Shown: positions 33,777 to 45,063 of the stretch, piece after piece
Position numbering within the stretch: position 1 is the first letter of the stretch
How the letters are laid out: each line of letters opens with the position of its first letter
Assembly: GCA_035634255.1 (NCBI GenBank)
Contig: DASQDI010000034.1
Location: 62,001-126,000, forward strand
Reading direction: 5' to 3'
DNA: 64,000 nt
DNA from: DATLMR01 sp035634255
GTDB lineage: Bacteria; Acidobacteriota; Blastocatellia; UBA7656
Notes under the pieces: model-generated
Told to the model about the DNA's origin: nothing
The model's database searches: none
Seen by the model: the letters and a program-made list of their open reading frames with translations, nothing else
Position numbers and translations under genes: made by a program

Positions 33777-35804
33777 TCACCTCCGAACGCCTTTCGAGCG
33801 CGACCTCTGTGCCGCCGCTTTGTCGAGCCTGTCGCGCACCAGCTTCGCCACGGCCGCGTACATCTCTTCGAGCGCCGCCCGCCGCTCCGCCGGGTCATCG
33901 AATCCGAGCGCGAAGAGCGTCAGATCATCGAGCCTTCTGCGGTCGGCCCGCCCGACCTCTTCGAATATCGAGAGCACCGGCCTGCGAGCGATCTCGCCGA
34001 AAGCGGCCAGCAGTCGCTTCCTGAAAGGCGCGGGCAATCCGCGCGGGTCGGGGAGCTTTATCTGCTCGGCTACGTTCACGTCGATGTCGGCTATCGCCTG
34101 CGCCCCGGTCATCTGGCGACAGGTCACCTCGGAGTAGTAACGAGCCCAGGTCGAGTTGAGCAGGGCCGCGAGGACCCGCAGCCCAACACGCCCGCGCGGG
34201 AAGACCCCGTAAAGTTTCTTGTCTTCGAACGCGCGCGCGCGATTCACGGCGACGACCCACCGCTCGCCGATCTTGGAAGGAAAGATGAGGGGCGCGGGCT
34301 TCATCCCCCGCGCGACCGCGTACCACTGCTCGCGCGCGGAGCAGGTGGGCCGCAGGTTGTAGCCCGCGCGCTCCCCTTCGAGTATGTAATCGAGCGCGCG
34401 CGTGCCTTTAAGCTCCTCGCGCGGGGCCGCGCAATTGAAGAAGAGCTTCCGCGCTTCCGAGCGCCCGACGTATATGCCGGAGATGTCTTTGAGCGAGAAG
34501 ATCACGGGCGCGAGAAACTTCGATTCGATTTTGCGGCGCGCGCCGGCCCTGTCTTCGACCGAAATCTCGCGAGGGGGCCCGGCCGCCGTCCCGTCTTCGA
34601 TTGCCTTGAGGTAAAAGAACTCGTTCGCCCCGGTCGTAAGCCCTCGCCTCACGCGCGCCACGTCGCGGAGCGGCTTCATAGGCCCTTCAGGAGTCCCACG
34701 GCCCCGACCCCGGCCGGGGGCTTCTTCGCCCGTCACGTAGAAAAAATCGTTCGCGCCGGTCTTCACCCCGAAGCGGACCGAAGCGAGGTCCGACAGGCTG
34801 CGCAGGCGGTCGCCCCCGCGTTCGAGCACGCGAAAGAATACGTCGTCCGCGCGGAGGTACCTGCCCCACCCGGCCCCCTGCTCCGCCATCAGCTCGCCTT
34901 GCCGGACCACGCGGATACGGTGGGTGTCGAAGGCCGAAGAGGCGCGGGCGCTCTCAATCGAGCGGGCGAATGTGAGCGCAGGGCAGGCACCCGCCCCGCC
35001 GCGCCCTCGGGCCTCGCCCTCCGCGCGCTCTAAAATATCGGTCAGAGGGCTGTTGAGACGGACGAACCTCACGGCATTAGAGTCGCGCGCGCCGGGATCG
35101 GACTCACGCTCAAGCACGGAGATCGTCGTGTTAACGCTCGCTCGGGCGAAGAAGCTCTCGGCGGTGGATTCGATTATTGAGTTGACGCGGAAGTTCCGCA
35201 GCAGAAACTCCCTGAGGGCCGCGCCGTATCCCGCGTCGAGCCAGCTGCTCGCCGACAGGAAGACGAGCCGCGCCCCCTCTTTGAGGAAGGCCGTCGAATG
35301 GGCGAAAAAGTAGACGTAGATGTCGGACCGGCCCGACCAGCGTGGCCAGAATACATGAGGGTGTGAGAGCGAATCCCGCGCGAGGCGGGCTTCGATCCGC
35401 CGCTTGTCGCGGCTGCCCATCACCTCCTGCCTGATGTACGGAGGATTCCCGATTATCGCGTCGAACAGCGCGGGCAGTCCCCCGGACCCATCGAGGCTCG
35501 CGCCCGGCTCGACGTTGAAAAAGTCCGCGCGGAGCGCCCGCGCGCCGGTAGAGGCCGCGCGCCGAGCCGCGCGCGCCGAGCGGTCCAGCCCGTACACTTC
35601 CCCCCCAAGCGCCTCGATACTTCTCTGAGGCTCGCGTTGTTTTTTCGCCTCAAGCGCCGCCCGCAGCAGGCGGCCGTCGCCGCAGGCAGGGTCGAAGACG
35701 AGGTCCGACCCGGAGCGGACGGCGAAAGCGGCCAGCAATCGCGCGACCCCGACCGGAGTATAGTGCTGGCCGTAGCGGTGTCGTTCGTCTCGTCTCTCAG
35801 TCAT
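33777..35804 (-). CDS. Orphan N6-adenine DNA methyltransferase (Eco57I/TaqI-like)
   Basis: 675 residues. Class I SAM-dependent methylase: YGQHYTPVGVARLLAAF at the N-terminus, SAM-binding motif I in VFDPACGDGRLL, and catalytic motif IV NPPY in FDAIIGNPPYIRQE. The C-terminal half is a TaqI-like specificity region and holds two similar segments (RFGVKTGANDFFYV and RRGLTTGANEFFYL, about 65 residues apart). No nuclease motif or separate restriction gene is seen, so it is either an orphan methylase or part of a defence system without its partner. GC-rich codon use matches its neighbours. The target site cannot be read from sequence. Confidence 0.88.
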   Translation of the reverse strand: MTERRDERHRYGQHYTPVGVARLLAAFAVRSGSDLVFDPACGDGRLLRAALEAKKQREPQRSIEALGGEVYGLDRSARAARRAASTGARALRADFFNVEPGASLDGSGGLPALFDAIIGNPPYIRQEVMGSRDKRRIEARLARDSLSHPHVFWPRWSGRSDIYVYFFAHSTAFLKEGARLVFLSASSWLDAGYGAALREFLLRNFRVNSIIESTAESFFARASVNTTISVLERESDPGARDSNAVRFVRLNSPLTDILERAEGEARGRGGAGACPALTFARSIESARASSAFDTHRIRVVRQGELMAEQGAGWGRYLRADDVFFRVLERGGDRLRSLSDLASVRFGVKTGANDFFYVTGEEAPGRGRGRGTPEGPMKPLRDVARVRRGLTTGANEFFYLKAIEDGTAAGPPREISVEDRAGARRKIESKFLAPVIFSLKDISGIYVGRSEARKLFFNCAAPREELKGTRALDYILEGERAGYNLRPTCSAREQWYAVARGMKPAPLIFPSKIGERWVVAVNRARAFEDKKLYGVFPRGRVGLRVLAALLNSTWARYYSEVTCRQMTGAQAIADIDVNVAEQIKLPDPRGLPAPFRKRLLAAFGEIARRPVLSIFEEVGRADRRRLDDLTLFALGFDDPAERRAALEEMYAAVAKLVRDRLDKAAAQRSRSKGVRR

Positions 35805-35952
35805 CGGTCATTAGGTCGGTGAAGACTCCCTTCACCGTGAGCGGCGAAAGTAAACCTTGAAACCCCTGCGTCCGCCTTCTAATATTGTGCTTGAGTCATA
35901 AGGTGCGGCACCCCGATCCGATTGAACCGCCGCCTACTTTAGCAACTAGCAA

Positions 35953-36975
35953 ATGGTTATGAAAGAGAAGATCGCCGATCAGCTCACGCTAACGCCGTTC
36001 ATACCGCACCCGGCGCTGAAGAACCCGCACGCGCAGACGATAATGGGGACGCTCATCCCGCGGCGGTTCGAGCTCGCGCAACGCAACTCGCAGCCGCGCA
36101 TATTCGACGTGGCCCCCGGCATCCGCGTGCTGGGGCTCTGCTCGTGGCAGGAAGATAAAACGCGGAGGCCGACCCTTCTGGTAGTGCACGGGATGGAGGG
36201 CTCGGTCGAGTCGCGCTACATGCTGGGGATTTCGGACAAGGCCCTGGCCACGGGCTTCAACGTGATCCGCATGAACATGCGGAACTGCGGGGGGACGGCG
36301 CACCTGACGCCCACGCTCTACCACGCGGGGCTGACCGAAGACCTGCGGCAGGTGTTGAAAGAGCTGATCGAGCGGGACGGGCTGGACGAGGTATATCTGG
36401 TGGGCTTTTCGCTCGGCGGCAACGTCTCCCTCAAGCTCGCGGGCGAGTATGGGCAGGCCGCCCCGGAAGAACTGCGCGGGGTGGCCGCCATATCCCCGTC
36501 GCTCGACCTCGCGTCGTGCGCCGACGCCATCGAGATGCGCTCGAACCTCATCTACCACCTGCGATTCACCCTCAGCCTGAGGGCGAGCCTGAAGCATAAG
36601 GCTAGCCTCTTCCCGGACAAGTACAGCACGAACAAGCTGCGAGGCATCTGGTCCATCCGTAAATTCGACGACACGTACACGGCTCCGGCGGCCGGTTTCA
36701 AGGATGTGAATGATTACTACAGGCGCGCGAGCGCCCTGCCGCTGATCAGCAACGTCCGCATCCCGACCCTGATCGTTCACGCCAAAGACGACCCTTTCAT
36801 CCCCTTCGCCCCCTTCCAGAGGCCGGAGATAACGGAGAACCCGAACATCACGCTTCTGGCGACGGAGCACGGCGGTCACGTAGGCTTCATCTCCGCGCGC
36901 TCGGAAGGGGAGAACCGCTTCTGGGCCGAGGTCATCGCCGTGAGGTTCGCCGAGCTCCTGCACGGGGGGGAGTGA
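35953..36975 (+). CDS. YheT-type alpha/beta hydrolase
   Basis: 340 residues. The N-terminal signature NPHAQTIMGTLIPRR is characteristic of the YheT/ABHD1-3 family of alpha/beta hydrolases. The nucleophile elbow is GFSLGGN near residue 156; the acid is likely in HAKDDPFIPF and the histidine in EHGGHVGF. It is probably cytoplasmic and acts on esters or lipids, but no substrate is established for the family. The next gene (suhB) starts 38 bp downstream on the same strand. Confidence 0.9.
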   Translation: MVMKEKIADQLTLTPFIPHPALKNPHAQTIMGTLIPRRFELAQRNSQPRIFDVAPGIRVLGLCSWQEDKTRRPTLLVVHGMEGSVESRYMLGISDKALATGFNVIRMNMRNCGGTAHLTPTLYHAGLTEDLRQVLKELIERDGLDEVYLVGFSLGGNVSLKLAGEYGQAAPEELRGVAAISPSLDLASCADAIEMRSNLIYHLRFTLSLRASLKHKASLFPDKYSTNKLRGIWSIRKFDDTYTAPAAGFKDVNDYYRRASALPLISNVRIPTLIVHAKDDPFIPFAPFQRPEITENPNITLLATEHGGHVGFISARSEGENRFWAEVIAVRFAELLHGGE

Positions 36976-37013
36976 TCACGCATTTTTGAGAGATATAAAA
37001 GTAAAGGAATATC

Positions 37014-37820
37014 ATGCTGAATTTTGCCATCCGAGTGGCCCGAGATGCCGGGCGCTTGCTGAGGGACCGCCTCAACACGGGCTTCGACATAGCGCACAAG
37101 GGGTCGATTAACATAGTCACCGAGGTCGATCTGGCGAGCGAGAAACTGATCCGCGAGGCGATATCGACTTACTACCCGCGCCACGAGATTCTCGGGGAAG
37201 AGGGCGGGCTGACCGAGAGCCGCTCGGATTACAGGTGGGTCGTCGACCCCCTGGACGGCACGACCAATTACGCGCACGGCTACCCGGTCTTCTGCGTATC
37301 CATCGCGCTCGAACACCAGGGCGAGACGGTACTCGGGGTGGTTTACGACCCCACGCGCGACGAGCTGTTCGCCGCCGAGCGCGGGGGCGGAGCCGCCCTC
37401 AACAACAGGCCCATCCGCGTTTCGAGCGTGGGTGACCTCATGAACAGCCTGCTCTCCACGGGCTTCCCTTACGACATAAAGACTTCAAGTTTTACCAACC
37501 TCGATCACTGGGCTAATTTCGCGATGAACGCGCAGGCCCTGCGGAGGGACGGGGCCGCGGCGCTCGACCTCTGCTACGTCGCGTGCGGGCGGTTCGACGG
37601 CTTCTGGGAGTTGAACCTCAGCGCGTGGGACACCGCCGCGGGCGCGCTCATCGTGTCGGAAGCGGGCGGCCGCGTCACCGATTTCAGGGGCGACAAGTTC
37701 TCCAATTACGAGCCGCAGATAGTGGCCAGCAACGGACTCATCCACGACCGGATGATCGAGGTTCTGCTCGGGGGTCAGGGGCCGGTGGCCGGGGGCCGGG
37801 GGCAGAATCCCTCATCGTGA
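37014..37820 (+). CDS. suhB: Inositol-1-monophosphatase family protein
   Basis: 268 residues. Mg2+-dependent phosphatase of the SuhB/IMPase family. It has the metal-binding motifs ILGEEGG (motif with Glu), WVVDPLDGTTNYAHGYPVF (Asp-Pro-Leu-Asp-Gly-Thr-Thr) and ELNLSAWDTAAGALIVSEAGG. The last about 15 residues (GQGPVAGGRGQNPSS) are not family-like: they are translated from the left arm of a chromosomal palindromic repeat, which has extended the protein. It may hydrolyse inositol phosphates or related sugar phosphates. Confidence 0.92.
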   Translation: MLNFAIRVARDAGRLLRDRLNTGFDIAHKGSINIVTEVDLASEKLIREAISTYYPRHEILGEEGGLTESRSDYRWVVDPLDGTTNYAHGYPVFCVSIALEHQGETVLGVVYDPTRDELFAAERGGGAALNNRPIRVSSVGDLMNSLLSTGFPYDIKTSSFTNLDHWANFAMNAQALRRDGAAALDLCYVACGRFDGFWELNLSAWDTAAGALIVSEAGGRVTDFRGDKFSNYEPQIVASNGLIHDRMIEVLLGGQGPVAGGRGQNPSS

Positions 37821-37940
37821 TGATGATCAGGTCGGAAGGGTCCGGCGCGGAGAATCTCGTATGAAATATGAAAGCGCGGGCGTGCCGCAACAGAACTCGG
37901 CCTTGCTCCCTGACTCCCGGCCCCCGGCCCCCGGCCACTG
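37770..37940. repeat. Palindromic repeat copy 1, spanning the suhB-thrB junction
   Basis: Left arm GGGGGTCAGGGGCCGG (37770-37804) and right arm CTCCCTGACTCCCGGCCCCC (37907-37940) match the ends of the repeats at 45.0, 51.3 and 56.6 kb. The interior is unrelated to the core of the other copies. The arms code for the suhB C-terminus and part of the thrB N-terminus. Confidence 0.75.
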
Positions 37941-38868
37941 TACCATCATCATCCCCGCTTCGACTTCAAACCTCGGCGCGAGCTTCGACACCTGCGGGCT
38001 CGCCCTCTCGCTTTACCTGAAGGTCGGGGTCGAAGAGGCGCGCGGCTTCCGGGTCGAGGCGCGCGGGGAGGGGTCTGAGGCGATGCCGCGAGACGAGTCG
38101 AACCTGATCCTGCGCGTGGCGCGGTTCGTCTCCGAGCGGCGCGGCAGAAGGCTCGGAGGGGCGCGCCTCTTCGTTGATAATCAGATCCCGCTCGCGCGCG
38201 GGCTGGGGAGCAGCAGCGCGGCCATCATCGCGGGCGTGTCGGTCTACGAGGTCCTCGCGAATGACCGCCTGAGCGATGAAGAGTTCTTCGCCTGCGCCCT
38301 GAACTTCGAAGGCCACGGCGACAACCTCGCCCCGAGCAGGCTCGGCGGGCTGGTGGTCGCCTGCGTCACCGGCGAAGGGGAAGGCCGCTCGCTGGTCGCG
38401 GTCAGGCGCGAGTGGCCCGAGCAGGTGAAGATAGTTCTGGCGGTGCCTGACTTCGAGATGGAGACGGCGAAGATGCGCGCGGTGTTGCCTGCCTCGGTCC
38501 CGAGGGATGACGCGATCTTCAACATTCAGAGGGCCGCCCTGCTGCAAGCCGCGATCTCCGAGGGGCGCTTCGACCTCCTGAGGGAAGCCCTGCGCGACCG
38601 CCTGCACCAGCCTTACCGCTCGCCGCTCGCGCCGGGGCTCGGGGACGTGCTCCGGCTCAACGACGAGACGCACCTGCACGAAGGGCTGCTCGGCGTGGCG
38701 ATCAGCGGAGCGGGCTCGACGATGATCGCCTTCGCCTCGAAAAACCGGGGCGAGATCGCGGCCCTGATGCGCGAGCGGCTCGCGCGGGCCGGGGCGCATG
38801 CCCGCACCTTCGAAGTCGAAGTCGATAACCTCGGGCGCAGATTCGAGGCCGCGCCTTCCGGCAATTGA
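37861..38868 (+). CDS. thrB: Homoserine kinase
   Basis: 335 residues. GHMP-family kinase that phosphorylates homoserine in threonine synthesis. It shows the N-terminal substrate motif PASTSNLGASFDTCGLAL, the ATP-binding PLARGLGSSSAAI loop, and the C-terminal GVAISGAGSTMIAF motif. The family normally begins near the motif at residue 27; here about 25 extra residues precede it, and those including LLPDSRPPAPGH come from the right arm of a palindromic repeat. ATG 37861 has GGAG eight bases upstream. The other thr genes are not adjacent. Confidence 0.92.
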   Translation: MKYESAGVPQQNSALLPDSRPPAPGHCTIIIPASTSNLGASFDTCGLALSLYLKVGVEEARGFRVEARGEGSEAMPRDESNLILRVARFVSERRGRRLGGARLFVDNQIPLARGLGSSSAAIIAGVSVYEVLANDRLSDEEFFACALNFEGHGDNLAPSRLGGLVVACVTGEGEGRSLVAVRREWPEQVKIVLAVPDFEMETAKMRAVLPASVPRDDAIFNIQRAALLQAAISEGRFDLLREALRDRLHQPYRSPLAPGLGDVLRLNDETHLHEGLLGVAISGAGSTMIAFASKNRGEIAALMRERLARAGAHARTFEVEVDNLGRRFEAAPSGN

Positions 38869-38979
38869 TTGCAATTCGAAAACAATCGAGAAAAGAATGG
38901 GCCGGGTATTGTAAATCTTCCACCCAACCTTTATAAATTCATCTCAGCAATTTAGGGTTCCGTCAGGGAGTTATTTCAG

Positions 38980-40011
38980 GTGAGGATTTCCGTCTCAATT
39001 CTGTGCCTCGCGCTCGCGTTGTCTCTGGCCGGGTGCCGGGGCGCGATCAATCGAGAGGTCGGTCATGATTCGCTGACGGGCGACGGCGCTCCGCCGGATG
39101 GCGCGCAAAGTGCGCCCACCCCTCAGGTGAGCAGGGATTTTCAGGGAGAGGTCGCGCGGCTGAGGGCGGAGGGGCTGGCCCTGACCGAGGCGGCCGAAGC
39201 GAGCCTCGACGGGCGGATGCGGCACCTCGCGGCCATCTTCAAGCGCGCGAAGCCGGAAGCGGCGGACGCCACTCAGTCCTACGAGCTGAGGATACTGGAG
39301 AGCGACGAGCGTTCCGCGAGGACCATCTTTCGCCGCGCGGAGTTCTTCTTCTCCTTCGAGACTCCCTTCGCGGCCTCCGCGAGCAAAGGCTCAAAAACGG
39401 GGTTGAACCTGACCGACATCAACGGCGACGGGATGAAAGAGGTTATCGTCCAGAGTTCGAGCGGGGGCAACTGCTGGAGCTGTAACCCGACCGAGATTTA
39501 CTCGATCCTGAATAATAAAGTCGAACTGATCGCCGCAAGCCCCATGCAAAACATCGCGGACCTGGACGGCGACGGCTCCATGGAACTGGTCACGACCGAC
39601 CCGCGGTGGGAGCTTTACGGAGACCTCTCGCACGCGGCCTCGCCTTTCGCCTCGGTGATCTTCAGGTGGAAGAACGGCCGCTACGTCTACGCTTCCAGAG
39701 ATTTCCCCGGCTTCTACAGGGAAGAGTTAAGCCGCCTCCGCGCCTCGGTGGAGAGCGCGAAAGCGGAGATAACGGCGGAGGAGTTTTCCGACGAGGGCTA
39801 CGTAGGGCTGAGCATCTCGGTCGCACTCGCCTACGCGCACATGGGCGAAGCCGAGCGCGGGTTGGTGGAGATGGCAGCCCTGCTCGGCTCCAACGTGAAA
39901 TCGCGCGCGCAACTGAAGCGGCGTACGGAGATTCTCAACGACTTCCGCTCGGGCGACAGCTCGAAGAGGCTCCGGGGGATGAAGTACGGGGACCCCATGC
40001 CTCTCGGGTAA
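38980..40011 (+). CDS. Lipoprotein with FG-GAP-like calcium-binding motifs
   Basis: 343 residues. The signal peptide ends in a good lipobox (LALALSLAGC, Cys19). A helical segment is followed by two DxNGDGxxE / DxDGDGxxE loops (DINGDGMKEVIV and DLDGDGSMELVT), calcium-binding loops typical of FG-GAP/VCBS beta-propeller blades; only two blades are evident. The C-terminal part is helical, TPR-like (GLSISVALAYAHMGEAERGL). The GTG start has GGGAG upstream. Anchored in the envelope; function unknown. Confidence 0.8.
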   Translation: MRISVSILCLALALSLAGCRGAINREVGHDSLTGDGAPPDGAQSAPTPQVSRDFQGEVARLRAEGLALTEAAEASLDGRMRHLAAIFKRAKPEAADATQSYELRILESDERSARTIFRRAEFFFSFETPFAASASKGSKTGLNLTDINGDGMKEVIVQSSSGGNCWSCNPTEIYSILNNKVELIAASPMQNIADLDGDGSMELVTTDPRWELYGDLSHAASPFASVIFRWKNGRYVYASRDFPGFYREELSRLRASVESAKAEITAEEFSDEGYVGLSISVALAYAHMGEAERGLVEMAALLGSNVKSRAQLKRRTEILNDFRSGDSSKRLRGMKYGDPMPLG

Positions 40012-40038
40012 GGGTAAAGCCAGACCGCCTTCCTGAAT

Positions 40039-40713
40039 TCACGCTTTCGTCTCTTCCAACTGCGCGGGCCTGTTGCTCTCTCCGTCGATGGCGGAGGGGG
40101 GCAGGGCCGTGGCTACCGCGTCGTGGGCGGCTTTGGCGAGCACGCGGGCCTTCGCTTTCAGCTCTTCGCGCGCGGGGTCGGGCAGAGCCTCGACCTGAAT
40201 AACGGGGTGATAGGTGATGGTCAGCTTTCCGGGGTGCGGGAGAAGCTGGCCTACGGGCCAGACTTCGTACGCGCCGGTGATGGTGACGGGCAGGATCGGC
40301 ACCCCCTGTGAGAGCGCCAGACGGAAGGCCCCGAGCTTGAAAGGCATCAGGGCGCCATCCTTCGACCTCCCCCCTTCGGGAAAAATCACGAGGGCCTGTC
40401 CCTGCCGCAGCAGCTCGACCGCCTCGCGCTGCGCCGAAACGTCTCCCCCCTCAAGGCGCACCGGGAACGCCCCGAAGACGCGCATCAGGAACCCGAGCAC
40501 GGGAATCCTGAACATCCTGTCCCAGGCCATGTAGCGGACGGGCCTGCGGACGGGTATCGATATCCACACCGGGTCGGCGTAGGTCACGTGATTCGGCGCG
40601 ATGATGCAGGGGCCTTCGAGGGGGATATTCTCCGTCCCTCTGAACTCGATCCTGAATAACAGGCGGCACAGCCAGTAGGCGAAGGGTCTCAACACGGCAA
40701 CAACGAATCGCAT
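40039..40713 (-). CDS. plsC: 1-acyl-glycerol-3-phosphate acyltransferase family protein
   Basis: 224 residues. A hydrophobic N-terminus anchors it to the inner membrane. The acyltransferase motifs are clear: block I NHVTYAD (HxxxxD) in CIIAPNHVTYADPVWI, and block III FPEGGRSKDGALMPFKLGAF. It transfers an acyl chain to lysophosphatidic acid in phospholipid synthesis. It stands alone, divergent from the HD-domain gene. Paralogues of this family act on other lysolipids, so plsC is the likely but not the only assignment. Confidence 0.88.
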   Translation of the reverse strand: MRFVVAVLRPFAYWLCRLLFRIEFRGTENIPLEGPCIIAPNHVTYADPVWISIPVRRPVRYMAWDRMFRIPVLGFLMRVFGAFPVRLEGGDVSAQREAVELLRQGQALVIFPEGGRSKDGALMPFKLGAFRLALSQGVPILPVTITGAYEVWPVGQLLPHPGKLTITYHPVIQVEALPDPAREELKAKARVLAKAAHDAVATALPPSAIDGESNRPAQLEETKA

Positions 40714-40844
40714 AAGCTCCGCTATCCTTCGCGATGGGTGGAATCTCGGGCCGTGGTATTAAACTACGCGCGGGCGCTCCCGCGCAAGCTCCCGCCGTTT
40801 GAACCCGGAGCCCCGCCTCTGCTACATTGAAACTTCGAGACGCG

Positions 40845-41435
40845 ATGGTTTACGAACGAAGTTACGAATACCTGATCGAGAGGCTCAGCCCGCACATCAC
40901 CCGCGAGGAAGCTCTCACGGTCGGGCGCGCCTACGAGCTGGCGGAAGCGGCCCACCGCGGGCAGATGAGGGACGAGGGCACGCCCTACATAGTCCACCCT
41001 CTGAGGGTGGCCGTCTCGCTCGTGGACGAGCTTGAGGTTCACTCCCCGAAGCTAGTCTGCTCCGCCCTCCTGCACGACGTGATCGAAGACAGCGATACCA
41101 CGCGCGAGCAGGTGGCGGAGATGTTCGGCCGGGAGGTCGCCGAGATCGTGTGGCTGCTGACCAAGCTCGACACCGTAAGCCTCCCCGCCTACCTGCAAGC
41201 GATAGAGGCCGCCCATCAGACCGGCGCGCCCGTCGTCAAGCTGTGCGACAGGCTCGACAACCTAAGATTCCTCGCATATTCGAACAGGGCCGAAAAGAAA
41301 CGCCGCTACATCCGCACCACCGAAACCTTCTACCTCCCCCTCGCCCTGCGGACGAACCGCTACCTCTACGACGAGCTGAGCAGGTGGCTCGAGGAGGCCA
41401 GAAAGCAGGTCCGCGAGCTGCCCCCGGAGCATTGA
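40845..41435 (+). CDS. HD-domain hydrolase, single-domain SpoT/MESH1-like
   Basis: 196 residues. Metal-dependent HD phosphohydrolase domain: AAHRGQ, YIVHPLRVAV and SALLHDVIEDSDTT carry the His and His77-Asp78 ligands and the ED pair; KLCDRLDNLRFL follows. This matches the hydrolase half of RelA/SpoT enzymes, but no synthetase or TGS/ACT domain follows, so it may act as a small alarmone hydrolase degrading (p)ppGpp. That role is inferred from fold. ATG 40845 is preferred over a TTG six codons upstream; no strong ribosome-binding site is visible. Confidence 0.83.
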   Translation: MVYERSYEYLIERLSPHITREEALTVGRAYELAEAAHRGQMRDEGTPYIVHPLRVAVSLVDELEVHSPKLVCSALLHDVIEDSDTTREQVAEMFGREVAEIVWLLTKLDTVSLPAYLQAIEAAHQTGAPVVKLCDRLDNLRFLAYSNRAEKKRRYIRTTETFYLPLALRTNRYLYDELSRWLEEARKQVRELPPEH

Positions 41436-41632
41436 ATTTACCCCGCCGCGAGCCGGACTCAGGATGGCCGTAAATGTATGATTTTTCGTACGGTTCCCGC
41501 CCGTTTTGAGTTTGAAAAGACCGGCCCCGATGGTGTAAAATAATGGTCGTTGCAAAAGGCTAAAAGGTTCCCTATTGAGACCTGATGAAACCCCTTAACC
41601 AGCAGGATAATTATTAGAGAGAGAGTAATAGA

Positions 41633-44086
<2,454 letters not shown>

Positions 44087-44087
44087 T

Positions 44088-44963
44088 ATGGATCGGGACT
44101 CGATTAACGGCAGGCGTGACGAGAGCCTTCGCGATGTGCGAAGGCTCTCGTCGTTCGCCCCCCTTTTACCGCTCGCCCTCGTTTCCGTTTTGATCTTCGG
44201 CGCGGGCGCGTGCAGGCGCGGCGGCGAGCCCTCCTTGAGCCGCGCCACCGAAGCGTGGGATTCGGGCGATTACGAGCAGGCGGCGGAAGAGTACGAAGAA
44301 CACCTCAGGCACTACCCCGCGGGCGAAAAGAGCCTTGAAGCGAGGCTGCAACTCGCGAACATCTATTACCTCAACCTGCGCCGGTACGATCAGGCCATCC
44401 CTCACTACAAAGAATTTCTGAATCAGGACTCGTCGAGCCAGAATGCGCACGTCGCGCGCGAGCGCCTCGCCGAGCTCCTCTCGGAGATCGGGCGCTCGTA
44501 CGAGGCGATAGCCGAGTTCGAGAACCTGAACCCGCATGGGGCGAAAGAGCGCCGCCGGATACGCTTAAAAATCGCCGACCTTTACTACGAGCAGAAGAAT
44601 TACAGTCAGGCCCTGGCCGAGTACGCGAGGGTGACGGACGGGGCCGAGTACGACGAGTTGAGCGAGCAGGCTTACCAGCGCGAGGCGTCCATCCACCACC
44701 TCTCTCGCGGGCAGTTTCAGAAGGCGCTCGACACTTACAGGAAGCTGGCCTCCTTGAGCGGCGACCCCGAAGTCCGCCTGCGCGCGACTCTGGGGATCGC
44801 GGACTGCTACGCGGGCCTTTACCAGTTCGACGAAGCCATCAAAGTTTTGCGCGAAGTGACGGACGAAGGCGAGCAGAGGTACATCGCGCGGCGGATCGAC
44901 GAGCTGGAGCAGCAGAAGCGCGAAGCCGCGCATGCCAAAAGCGAAGTGGAAAAGAAGAAATAA
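44088..44963 (+). CDS. TPR lipoprotein (BamD/YbgF-like)
   Basis: Up to 291 residues. A hydrophobic segment LPLALVSVLIFGAGAC provides a lipobox Cys; TPRs follow (about 50-270; SGDYEQAAEEYEEHLRHYP, YDQAIPHYKEFLN, FQKALDTYRKLAS), of the type found in BamD/YbgF outer-membrane assembly proteins. The tail is Lys/Glu-rich. A 15 bp perfect hairpin (44118-44152) lies inside the first 20 codons. It looks like the gyrA terminator, so the true start may be the in-frame GTG at 44136, leaving VRRLSSFAPLLPL as the signal-peptide start. The frame starts one base after the gyrA stop. Confidence 0.75.
   Translation: MDRDSINGRRDESLRDVRRLSSFAPLLPLALVSVLIFGAGACRRGGEPSLSRATEAWDSGDYEQAAEEYEEHLRHYPAGEKSLEARLQLANIYYLNLRRYDQAIPHYKEFLNQDSSSQNAHVARERLAELLSEIGRSYEAIAEFENLNPHGAKERRRIRLKIADLYYEQKNYSQALAEYARVTDGAEYDELSEQAYQREASIHHLSRGQFQKALDTYRKLASLSGDPEVRLRATLGIADCYAGLYQFDEAIKVLREVTDEGEQRYIARRIDELEQQKREAAHAKSEVEKKK
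44118..44152 (+). terminator. Hairpin after gyrA, inside the lipoprotein 5' end
   Basis: Perfect 15 bp stem GACGAGAGCCTTCGC / GCGAAGGCTCTCGTC with a 5 base loop, 31 bp after the gyrA stop, then GTTCGCCCCCCTTTTA. It resembles an intrinsic terminator but lies in the 5' end of the next open frame, so it may act as an attenuator or sit upstream of the real lipoprotein start. Confidence 0.65.
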
Positions 44964-45063
44964 TCAGGGGTCAGTGGTCAGGGGCCGGGGGCCAGGGATG
45001 AGAGGCTCTCTTTATAGAATCCCCTCCCTTCACCGAATCCTGACTCCCGCCCCCTGGCCCCTG
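44964..45063. repeat. Palindromic repeat copy 2 between convergent genes
   Basis: About 100 bp. Left arm TCAGGGGTCAGTGGTCAGGG, core CTCTCTTTATAGAATCCCCT (45007-45026), right arm TCCTGACTCCCGCCCCCTGG ending CCCCTG at 45063. The arms are mutually complementary. It fills the whole gap between the TPR lipoprotein stop and the beta-lactamase-like gene, and its right arm encodes the last residues of the latter. Confidence 0.82.
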
